Origin: Paludibacter sp.
Lineage (GTDB): Bacteria > Bacteroidota > Bacteroidia > Bacteroidales > Paludibacteraceae
Assembly (NCBI GenBank): GCA_019163375.1
Contig: JAFLKK010000009.1
Location: 124,001-188,000 of the forward strand
Reading direction: 5' to 3'
DNA length: 64,000 bases
Within the stretch, counting starts at the first letter, position 1; every line of letters begins with the position of its first letter. Made by a program: the position numbers and the translations under genes. Under the pieces are notes generated by a model. The model ran no database searches. It saw only the letters and a program-made list of their open reading frames with translations, and was not told the origin of the DNA. Positions 23,483-31,367 of this stretch are shown piece after piece.

Positions 23483-25936
23483 TTATTTTACAATTATTTG
23501 TTCTGAGGCATTCTTCAATCCATCGGATGTTACGGTTATGGTTATTGGTTTTCCAGAACCGTTGCTTTTTACAATTACCTGCGCCAAGCCTCCAAAAGCG
23601 TTTCGGTAAACAGCTTCGCCGGCGGCAAAATTATCGGGTTCCTGACTCGAAGGATGACCATTGCCAACGCCTAAAATTGTTCCATTCTCAATAGAAAAGT
23701 TTAATCTATTAGATGCTGTGGGTACAAGTCGAGCCTTTTTGTCCAAAACTTTGATGGTAAGAATGGAAATATCCTGACCATCGTTTTTGATTTGCGTTCC
23801 GGTTTCGGGAATAATTTGTAGCTCCGAAGGCATATCGGTTGTTTCAACTAAAGTGCTATATTTTACATTGTTTTTCTTTCCTTTTGCCAATAATTTTCCG
23901 GCAGCATACCGCACACGAAATGCAGGTACATCAAATTTTCCAACAGTTCTTTTACCTAAGCTTTTACCATTCAAAAACAGTTCAACTTCGTCCATATTGG
24001 TGTAAAGATGAACGTCGATAGAATCGTTTTTTGGCAATCCTTCTTTGTTCCAATGCGGAAGAATATGCAAAATAGGCTCGCTCGTCCACTGAGCTTTATA
24101 GTACCAATAGGCATCTTTCGGGAATCCGCAATAATCCATTAATCCAAAATGCGACACCACGCCCGGCCAATAATGTTGCACCGATTCGCCACCATAATCG
24201 AACCCTGTCCAGATAAATGCGCCGGCAATAAATTTTCGATCGTCCACATAGCGCATCCATTTTTGCGCGGTTGCACCCCAGCTCGGTACATCGCGGTCGT
24301 AAGCCTGATGAAAACCTTTGGCGGCATTTGTTTCGTAAATTCCACGTGTGGTTACGGTACTGCCTTCTTCCGACAATAAAATGGGTAAGTTGGGCAAGTC
24401 TTTGTGTACCTTATCAATATTTCCAATTTTGAAATAATTAGAACCCTGAACATCCACAGCGAGCGAAAATCCCTTACCCCATGCACCGTTCATAGCCACC
24501 GTTACGGGGCGCGTATCGTCAATTTTGCGCAACACATTGCGCATCCGCTCTGCCATCATGCGCCCTTTTTCGGAGCCTTGTATTGCATTCTCTTCATTGC
24601 CCATACTCCAAATAACAATGGACGGATGGTTGCGGTCACGTCTTACCACGGTTTCAAGCTGCGATAATCCGGCACTGCTGCTACTCATTAGCCTAATTTC
24701 GTCCATTACCAACATGCCCAAACTATCGCAAGCTTCTAGCACCGAGGTGCTTGGTGGATTGTGAGATGCCCTGTAGGCATTTACGCCAAATTCTTTCAGT
24801 TTTTCGATTCGCCAATAATTCAACCGTTCGGGAACAGCGGTGCCCACACAAGCATGATCCTGATGCATGCAAGCGCCTTGAATTTGAATTCGTTTCCCGT
24901 TCAAAAAGAAACCTTCGTTGGCAACAAAGCGGATGGTGCGTATGCCAAATCGGGTGCTGTAGGCATCCACTACTTTTCCAGCTACTTCTATTTCGGTGAA
25001 TAAACGATAGCGCACAGGCGACTCCAGCGACCACATTTTTGCATTTTTAACCGTCATGCTTGTCGCAATTTTACTTGTTTCTATTTGCGTTACGTTCAGT
25101 TTTTCGCTTGCAGAGGCCACAAGTGTACCCAGGTTATCGTATATTTTTTGATGAACGGTTACCGCAACATCTTTGTCTGTTTGGTTAGAAACTTCCACCT
25201 GAGCTGTTACTGCTGCGTCGCCTCCCTGCTCGGCAATTTTGCAGGTTACATAAGTTCCGTATTGAGGTATAAAAACGGGCGATGTGCGTGTGAGCCATAC
25301 ATTACGGTATATTCCGGCACCTTCGTACGACCAAAGCTCAGATTGTGTGGCATCGGCACGAACAGTAATTACGTTTTCGGCCGCATCGCCATAGTTCAGC
25401 ACTTCGGTCACATCAAATGAAAACGGAACGTACCCGCTTTCGTTCGAACCTAAGTAAGCGCCATTTATCCATATTTGTGCATCGCGGAATACGCCTTCAA
25501 AATCCAAAAAGTAGCGGCTTCCTTTTACGGTTTTTAATCTGAATATTTTGCGGTACCAACCAACACTATTCTCGGGCGATCGACCTGATATTGTTCTGTA
25601 TCCCTTTACTTTAAGCTGTTCTTTGCCGTACCCAAGGCGTATTGCCCAATCGTGTGGAAGATCAATTTTTTCCCATTTGCTGTCGTCGTATTGTTGGGTG
25701 TGTGGTGTGTACAGTTTCGATTCCTGTCCGGCATCCAGCAGGGTAGCTTCTTGAAGAAACGCCGTTTTGGTGAACGAAAGCGACAATCCGTAATTAAAGT
25801 CTTTTACCGGATTGGCAGCATGTCCTTTGGCAAACCGCCAATCGTTATTGAGCGATATGCGTTCGCGCTGATTTTGAGCATTTATGCTTGCAAAAAATGC
25901 CAGAAAAATCAGCAATAATAATTTTACTCGTTTCAT
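23483..25936 (-). CDS. GH2 family beta-glycosidase (galactosidase/glucuronidase type)
   Basis: 817 aa from the ATG at 25936, which begins a good signal peptide (MKRVKLLLLIFLAFFASINA). An upstream in-frame ATG at 26002 would add 22 polar residues before the signal and overlap the preceding stop as ATGA, so I prefer the internal start. The domains are sugar-binding (ERISLNNDWRFAKG, then WEKIDLPHDWAI), Ig-like, and a TIM barrel with GACMHQDHACVG, ASHNPPS, acid/base Glu448 in VIWSMGNEENA and nucleophile Glu523 or Glu524 in ILLSEEGSTV. DUF4982-like and invasin-like C-terminal sandwiches follow. This architecture is common among PUL beta-galactosidases and related exo-enzymes; the substrate is unassigned. 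Confidence 0.88.
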   Translation of the reverse strand: MKRVKLLLLIFLAFFASINAQNQRERISLNNDWRFAKGHAANPVKDFNYGLSLSFTKTAFLQEATLLDAGQESKLYTPHTQQYDDSKWEKIDLPHDWAIRLGYGKEQLKVKGYRTISGRSPENSVGWYRKIFRLKTVKGSRYFLDFEGVFRDAQIWINGAYLGSNESGYVPFSFDVTEVLNYGDAAENVITVRADATQSELWSYEGAGIYRNVWLTRTSPVFIPQYGTYVTCKIAEQGGDAAVTAQVEVSNQTDKDVAVTVHQKIYDNLGTLVASASEKLNVTQIETSKIATSMTVKNAKMWSLESPVRYRLFTEIEVAGKVVDAYSTRFGIRTIRFVANEGFFLNGKRIQIQGACMHQDHACVGTAVPERLNYWRIEKLKEFGVNAYRASHNPPSTSVLEACDSLGMLVMDEIRLMSSSSAGLSQLETVVRRDRNHPSIVIWSMGNEENAIQGSEKGRMMAERMRNVLRKIDDTRPVTVAMNGAWGKGFSLAVDVQGSNYFKIGNIDKVHKDLPNLPILLSEEGSTVTTRGIYETNAAKGFHQAYDRDVPSWGATAQKWMRYVDDRKFIAGAFIWTGFDYGGESVQHYWPGVVSHFGLMDYCGFPKDAYWYYKAQWTSEPILHILPHWNKEGLPKNDSIDVHLYTNMDEVELFLNGKSLGKRTVGKFDVPAFRVRYAAGKLLAKGKKNNVKYSTLVETTDMPSELQIIPETGTQIKNDGQDISILTIKVLDKKARLVPTASNRLNFSIENGTILGVGNGHPSSQEPDNFAAGEAVYRNAFGGLAQVIVKSNGSGKPITITVTSDGLKNASEQIIVK

Positions 25937-25998
25937 ATTAGAAATTTGGTTGTTTTCAAAAAACAATGTTTTTTTGTTAAATTCTATGGTTTTTATGG

Positions 25999-27093
25999 TC
26001 ATTTATAAACCACCGGCAATACCACCGAAAACGAATTTTCTTTTCCTATTTCTTTGGCAGCCAGAAATATTGCTACTACTTTTCCTTTTTCGAGATATAC
26101 TTTTGGCATTTCAAAACGTTCGAAATCAAACGATTCGCCATTCGAAAAAGTAATATTAAACTTGTGCACCAACGAATTTTTGGACAAATTCCAGTCCAGT
26201 CCGTTGGGAGATTCAAAAAGCAAGAGCGCAATGCCATGTTCGGTTATTTTATCGCCATGGTCTTTGGCAATGCAATAATATTTTCCGTCTTGATACCATT
26301 CCACGTGGTCGTCAATAGGGAAGTCGGTTTTGGGTGAAGTAATAAACGGTTTATCGTAATCTTTAAACGGTCCCAATGGATTTTTCGACAATGCGATGAA
26401 ATGTTTTACTACCGTTTTTGTGGTTTTTTGGTTGCCCATTACCGATTTATAAGCAATGGAAAATTGTCCGTCGGGACGAATAAAAACCGTTGGCACTCCC
26501 ATTGTTTTTCTACCCGCAACGGTATCCAACAGCGGTTTGTCGAAACGTTTCCACGGCCCGTACGGACTTTTGGCTACTGCCACTCCTACGCGTTGGTTGT
26601 TGCGGTTCACCCACCATTCGGCATCGCGCATGGTAGGGCGTACGCTGTCGCCCGTAGTTTTCCAATATCCGCTGCCAGTGTTGGCTGTGTAATAAAGGTA
26701 ATATTTGCCTTTGTGCCTGATAACGTGCGGATTATGTGTCATTTCACCGTCCCAAAATTTAGTACCACGGGCTGGTAAAGTTACATCCGAAAATTTATAG
26801 GGGCCAAACAATTTGTCGGACACCGCATGAGCCACTTCAGAATGTGTACACCAAGCATCAAAACCTCTTGATTTTTTCCACCTTGAAAAAAACATGTGAT
26901 ATTTTCCATCGTCGCCTTTTACTGCGCCGTTGCACCACACATTGTAGTTGTCCATTTTGAAAAAGTTCTTTTCGGGATGCTCAGGAATCAGCTTTGTAAA
27001 ATTGAGCGAAGATCCTTTTGTTTTTTGAGCCGACAAAGAAAAAGTCATTCCAAAAAGAACAATTAGCCATTTGAAAAAGAATCGACTTTTCAT
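25999..27093 (-). CDS. Five-bladed beta-propeller glycosidase-like protein, paralogue 2
   Basis: 364 aa with a signal peptide MKSRFFFKWLIVLFGMTFSLSAQ. It shares the order of blocks with the propeller encoded at 22398-23465: NVWCNGAVKGDDGKYHMFFS, WCTHSEVAHAVSD, FWDGEMTHNPHVIRHKGKYY, NQRVGVAVAKSPYGPWKRFD. The acidic positions are not all the same: SLPDYMVW of the paralogue is MDNYNVW here, and EDPYIW is DDHVEW. The two may therefore differ in specificity, or one may be a binding protein. Its stop codon overlaps an upstream ATG of the following GH2. A long hairpin (27129-27182) separates it from the preceding GH29 gene. Confidence 0.7.
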   Translation of the reverse strand: MKSRFFFKWLIVLFGMTFSLSAQKTKGSSLNFTKLIPEHPEKNFFKMDNYNVWCNGAVKGDDGKYHMFFSRWKKSRGFDAWCTHSEVAHAVSDKLFGPYKFSDVTLPARGTKFWDGEMTHNPHVIRHKGKYYLYYTANTGSGYWKTTGDSVRPTMRDAEWWVNRNNQRVGVAVAKSPYGPWKRFDKPLLDTVAGRKTMGVPTVFIRPDGQFSIAYKSVMGNQKTTKTVVKHFIALSKNPLGPFKDYDKPFITSPKTDFPIDDHVEWYQDGKYYCIAKDHGDKITEHGIALLLFESPNGLDWNLSKNSLVHKFNITFSNGESFDFERFEMPKVYLEKGKVVAIFLAAKEIGKENSFSVVLPVVYK

Positions 27094-27128
27094 TTATTAT
27101 TTTTATTAAGTTCGACTTTAATAATTTA

Positions 27129-27182
27129 AAAATTTAATCATCCCGCCCGCGATAGCTATCGGGGACGGGATGTTTAAATTTT
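27129..27182. repeat. Long palindromic hairpin with GATAGCTATC core
   Basis: Bases pair outward from a perfect GATAGCTATC centre (27151-27160). The GC-rich arms continue into AT-rich arms (AATTTAA facing TTTAAATT) with three mismatches over about 27 bp. It lies in the 127-bp gap between a GH29 gene and a propeller gene. It could act as a partial terminator, RNA processing or stability site inside the operon. A shorter relative with the same CCCGATAG...TATCGGG core is at 40565-40582, so it may be a dispersed palindrome rather than a site specific to this gap. Confidence 0.7.
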
Positions 27183-27220
27183 TTCAAGTTTTATTTTAGC
27201 AAAGTTGAATTAGTGAATGA

Positions 27221-28270
27221 TTATTTGATATTCAGTTTTTTACGCAGCTCTACAAGCAAAGCTGCATCTTTTGAGCGCATTACACCTTGACGGTTTGGAG
27301 GACAGTTAATTATCAAAATATTATCTTGCGAAGTAGTACGTTTGTACAAATTTACTAGCTGATCCATTGACATATAAGTGGTGTCGTTGGTGTGGAAAAA
27401 CCATTTGTTACTCATACAAACTGTCGATTCCCAAGGCATATAATAGCTCTTTTCGTTGTGCGAAAAGTGTTTTGGGTCATTTTCACCCGGTATAGATGGA
27501 TCGCCCAAACGGAAATCGGATGGAAAATAACGAATTGGGAAACCATTTTTTTGATCTTTAGGTTGTAAACCTTGTTTGTCAACGTTGTCGGGCAAACCAA
27601 TTGACCAGTTGATACCGATTTGACACATTGGTTGTTTTTTCTTGATAGTGTTATAAATGTCTTGCACCGGCCAGCGTTTATTGGGTTTCAACCAGCTGCC
27701 ATCGAACCAAAATTCAACCACTTTGCCATATTTTCCGGCTATGTCCAGCAATTCATCTAATTGTTTAATCATGTATTCGTCGTAAGCTTTGTCTTGTTTT
27801 TCGTTCCAGACGTCTGCATTTACTTTTCTGTCCCACAACGAGTAATACAAGCCAAGTCCGATTTTATGTTTCTTACAAGCTTTTGCCACAGCCTCTACCA
27901 CATTGGTTTTGTTGGATGTTGAAGCTACATCATAAGTAGTATATTTACTGTCCCAAAGGCAAAATCCCTCGTGATGTTTACATACTAAAATTACATATTT
28001 CATACCTGCATTTTTGGCGGTCAACACCCATTGCTCTGCATTGATTGTGTCGGGTTTGTAACTTTCTACCGGCTTGGAACCATCTGTCCACTCTTCGTTA
28101 TGAAAAGTATTGATGCCAAAATGGATAAACATGCCATACTTGCGTTTAATTTGTTGCAACTGTCCTTTCGATGGTTTATCGGAAGGTATGGGTTGAAAGC
28201 TTTTTTGTTGCGAATAAATAGTTTGCTGAGCCAAGGTGAACAGCGCCATTATAATCAATAGTTTTTTCAT
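27221..28270 (-). CDS. GH29 alpha-L-fucosidase
   Basis: 349 aa, a compact GH29 with a signal peptide (MKKLLIIMALFTLAQQTIYS) and no C-terminal binding domain. The fucose-binding His50 is in KYGMFIHFGINTFHNEEW, the KHHEGFCLW block is intact, and the nucleophile Asp190 is in VVEFWFDGSWLKP. It would release alpha-L-fucose with retention. It is the first of three GH29 genes on this strand and follows a GH35 beta-galactosidase by 31 bp, a pairing that fits removal of fucosyl-galactosyl side chains. Subtype is uncertain; a conventional VGNExG acid/base motif is not evident, although FPSDFRLGDPSIPG occupies the matching region. Confidence 0.88.
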   Translation of the reverse strand: MKKLLIIMALFTLAQQTIYSQQKSFQPIPSDKPSKGQLQQIKRKYGMFIHFGINTFHNEEWTDGSKPVESYKPDTINAEQWVLTAKNAGMKYVILVCKHHEGFCLWDSKYTTYDVASTSNKTNVVEAVAKACKKHKIGLGLYYSLWDRKVNADVWNEKQDKAYDEYMIKQLDELLDIAGKYGKVVEFWFDGSWLKPNKRWPVQDIYNTIKKKQPMCQIGINWSIGLPDNVDKQGLQPKDQKNGFPIRYFPSDFRLGDPSIPGENDPKHFSHNEKSYYMPWESTVCMSNKWFFHTNDTTYMSMDQLVNLYKRTTSQDNILIINCPPNRQGVMRSKDAALLVELRKKLNIK

Positions 28271-28301
28271 TTTTTGATTTTTATTGTTTATATGAATAAT
28301 T

Positions 28302-31300
28302 TTATTTTACAAAAACCTTCATTTCGGCCACTCTCATCGATTTCGATTCGTTGATGGTAACTTTTAAGTAACGATAGGATTCACCCGGAAGATTTAATCG
28401 CGATAATTCCGAAGGGCTGTCGGGTGATGTTGGCACTGCCGTTGTTTGGTCGCCAATTTTTATCCAGTTTACATTGTCGTTGGATGCCTCAACCGTGTAT
28501 TTGTAGTTGCGGGCAGGAATATTCCAGTTTATTTCAATCACTTTAATTGCCTCAGATTTTTGAAAATCGACAGTAAACCATGCATTTGGCTCGTTGTTAA
28601 TGGCAGCCCAATCGCTGTTGAGGTCACCATCGGTGATAGCTTCGGCCAATGTGCTGTTTGCAACCGATGAAGCGGATACAGGTTTTCCAAAAGCTATGTT
28701 TCCTACGTTTTGTGCAGGAAGATTTCGGGGAGGATATTCCTGCGAAACAACTATTGGCGTTGTGGAAATTACCGGCTCTGAAACGGCGATTATTTCGCGA
28801 CTTTCAACATTGTCGGCAGCCATTTCAATTTGTGACGGATTGGCTCCTGTTTCATCAAAAATCACCAGGCTATTCTCACTGTTATTGAGCCAGCACTCAG
28901 GAATGTAGAGTGTGCTTAGTCTGATTTTTTCGGGGTAGCGACCCAGGTTATGGCCGTTAATCCACATCGTTCCGCGGGTTAATCCTTTGTAAGAAACGCG
29001 GTAAACAGGGTTTGGTCCAACCTTGCTAGGAAGTGGTGCTTTGAAAGTAGTTTTGTAGAATGCAGGTGTTCCAAATGAATTTGAAACTATCGTCCATTTT
29101 TTTGCATCTGGAACAGTTGCAGAGGCATTTCCACGCATTTTCCATCCTTTGAGTTCTGTTGTTGCTCCGTTCATTTCGAGGAATGCTTTTCCAAAAATAC
29201 CTTTGTCATTGTGGTTGCACAATGCGCCCATGTATAAGTATTCTTTGTTTCTTCCGCTGTGCGATGCCATAATAGAAATTGTATTTTTGCCAGCTGTCAG
29301 GTTCAGTTTTACAGTTCCTTTAGTTTCCGAAGCGCGTATTCCATTTACAAATACTTCAATGTTGTTGCTGTATTTCAATTTTAAAACGGCTTCTGTGGCA
29401 GCAGGGGCATTAATGTTGGTGCGATACCAGCCAAAAGCCGAGATATTTCCGTCGGCACCCATGTCTATCAATGTGTCTGTTGCCAACCATTTGCTATCGT
29501 CAAAATCAGCCAATGTTTCGGGCGAAGTAGCCATTTGCCATTTAGAGAAAGCAGGAGCTGGTTTTGTGGCAAGCGACATATCTGCTTTTACTTTTAAATT
29601 CCAGCTTTGATTTTTCGAACCGTAAACGGCAATCCGTTCGGGCGAGGCTTCGCTGTAAGGTCGTTCGATAATGACTTTCGGTTTGTTGTTTTTCACCTGT
29701 ATATCTCTCACAAACGACGAACCGCAAACCACAAACTGTTTACCAGCATCGCCTAAAATCCAGCTGTACAAGGTTAAATCCTGACTGATGGCCAGAATGC
29801 GAACCGATTCCGTGCCGCAGTTGAGCAGGCATTCTTCGGTACCAGTTGATGGAATATTTACCTGAAGTGTTACGGCATCCGATGTATTGGTGATGGTTTT
29901 TATGGTTTTCGATGTTGAAATAACGCTCGTTTTTCCGTTCATGCCCAGTACCAAATTACCTTTGTCGCCGGGTTGTCCGTAAACAATAAGCGTGGTGGTA
30001 TTTTCGTTTCGTGCAATGCCAAAAACGGGTAGAGTAGAGGAGGTTATTTTCAGGTTATTGCTAACAGTCACATTTACCGGAATAGGATAAATGCCATAAC
30101 TGGACATGCGGAAGGTGTCGCCATTTTTGTAGGTTGCGGTGGCTTCTGAATTGGAAAAGTTGCGAATGAAAACAAATGTTCCGTCGGCACTTTTTGGCGC
30201 ACCTAATATTTCCAGGCTCTTTCCAGTTGCAAAATCTTTGTAGCTGTCGGCTTCATTGGCCGCATTTCCAATAATCGTTGGGAAACTTTTTGCAAATATG
30301 TTGGCGCGTTTCATGCGGTAATACATCAGTCGCAAATCGCCAGCCTGACCTATTGCCGTGCCATAGTCGTAACTTGCTGCACCGCTGTTGTCGTTCCACG
30401 TTTCGAAGTTTGTTCCGCCATGTAGCATGTAAAAATTGTATCCACCACCCGCATGTGCCTGTATTTCCCAAGTTGCCTGATCGATGTTTCTCAGGCGTTT
30501 TTCGGCCAAGGTACGATATGCGTCAAACCAACCAGACCAGAATTCGGTTGAGAACCAAGGATTTGTGCGTGTTGCTGTGTTTGCGTTGTTTGTTGATGGA
30601 GGTCCGCCGTGGTGAAGTCCGCTGAAAAACCAAGGAACTTCAATTTTGTGCTTCTCGGCTTGTGCCTTTAAATGTGAAAAATATGGAATGTCATTTACCA
30701 CTCCCCAACCCAAGGAGTGTTCGTTTTCAAGCTGCACCATTACTACATTTCCGCCTTTGTGAATCTGATGTTTGGCAACTATTGGCAGAATTTTATCGTA
30801 CCAATGGTCGTTCCATTTTAGATAAAGCGAGTCGTTGGTACGCACGTTAAATGCAGGTTTAAACTTCAACCAGATAGGGTAACCGCCCAAATCCCATTCG
30901 GCACACACATACGGTCCTACGCGCACAATGGAGTACATGCCCAGTTTTTGTGAAATGTCCAGGAATTTCCCGAAATCTTTATCGCCCGAAAAATCCCACT
31001 GGTTTTCACTTGTTTCGTGGAAATTCCAGAAATTATAAGTCTCTACGGCGTCGAAACCACCTTGTTTCATTCTCAGCAAGCGGTCTTCCCACAAAAGGGA
31101 TGGAACACGCGGATAATGGATGGATCCTGAGGTAAGAAACGTATGTTTTCCGTTGATAATAAATCCTTTCCCATCGAAGTCAATTAACGGTTTTGCAGAT
31201 GCTGCTGCCGGATTTATCTGGTCGTTGTAGACTGCTTTCGGTTTTTCCTGACCAAACAAAACGGTTTGGAATGTAAGAAAGAAGAGAAATAGCGAGATTT

Positions 31301-31310
31301 TTGTTTTCAT
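28302..31310 (-). CDS. GH35 beta-galactosidase with C-terminal discoidin domain
   Basis: 1002 aa with a signal peptide (about residues 1-20). The GH35 TIM barrel spans about residues 45-340: FTSG-type motif FLTSGSIHYPRVP, VGPYVCAEWDLGGYPIWLK, acid/base Glu197 in VQLENEHSLGWG, nucleophile Glu256 in FSTEFWSGWFDAY, and MLHGGTNFETWND. Beta-sandwich domains follow, then the galactose-binding-like KGLTRGTMWINGHNLGRYPE and a C-terminal F5/8 type C (discoidin) module at about 865-1002 (SVANSTLAEAITDGDLNSDW). It would remove terminal beta-galactose, with the discoidin module binding sugar. Standard GH35 enzymes are 600-800 aa, so the extra length is the appended binding module and linker. Confidence 0.94.
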   Translation of the reverse strand: MKTKISLFLFFLTFQTVLFGQEKPKAVYNDQINPAAASAKPLIDFDGKGFIINGKHTFLTSGSIHYPRVPSLLWEDRLLRMKQGGFDAVETYNFWNFHETSENQWDFSGDKDFGKFLDISQKLGMYSIVRVGPYVCAEWDLGGYPIWLKFKPAFNVRTNDSLYLKWNDHWYDKILPIVAKHQIHKGGNVVMVQLENEHSLGWGVVNDIPYFSHLKAQAEKHKIEVPWFFSGLHHGGPPSTNNANTATRTNPWFSTEFWSGWFDAYRTLAEKRLRNIDQATWEIQAHAGGGYNFYMLHGGTNFETWNDNSGAASYDYGTAIGQAGDLRLMYYRMKRANIFAKSFPTIIGNAANEADSYKDFATGKSLEILGAPKSADGTFVFIRNFSNSEATATYKNGDTFRMSSYGIYPIPVNVTVSNNLKITSSTLPVFGIARNENTTTLIVYGQPGDKGNLVLGMNGKTSVISTSKTIKTITNTSDAVTLQVNIPSTGTEECLLNCGTESVRILAISQDLTLYSWILGDAGKQFVVCGSSFVRDIQVKNNKPKVIIERPYSEASPERIAVYGSKNQSWNLKVKADMSLATKPAPAFSKWQMATSPETLADFDDSKWLATDTLIDMGADGNISAFGWYRTNINAPAATEAVLKLKYSNNIEVFVNGIRASETKGTVKLNLTAGKNTISIMASHSGRNKEYLYMGALCNHNDKGIFGKAFLEMNGATTELKGWKMRGNASATVPDAKKWTIVSNSFGTPAFYKTTFKAPLPSKVGPNPVYRVSYKGLTRGTMWINGHNLGRYPEKIRLSTLYIPECWLNNSENSLVIFDETGANPSQIEMAADNVESREIIAVSEPVISTTPIVVSQEYPPRNLPAQNVGNIAFGKPVSASSVANSTLAEAITDGDLNSDWAAINNEPNAWFTVDFQKSEAIKVIEINWNIPARNYKYTVEASNDNVNWIKIGDQTTAVPTSPDSPSELSRLNLPGESYRYLKVTINESKSMRVAEMKVFVK

Positions 31311-31367
31311 GAGAGTGAAAATGTATTTGTTTTAAAATGTATTTTTGTTCTATTAGTTGGGTATATT

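Noticed and set aside
25937-26002. Upstream ATG for the GH2 gene, overlapping the previous stop as ATGA
   Set aside because: It would put 22 polar residues before a standard signal peptide; the ATG at 25936 is more plausible, though coupling from 26002 cannot be excluded.
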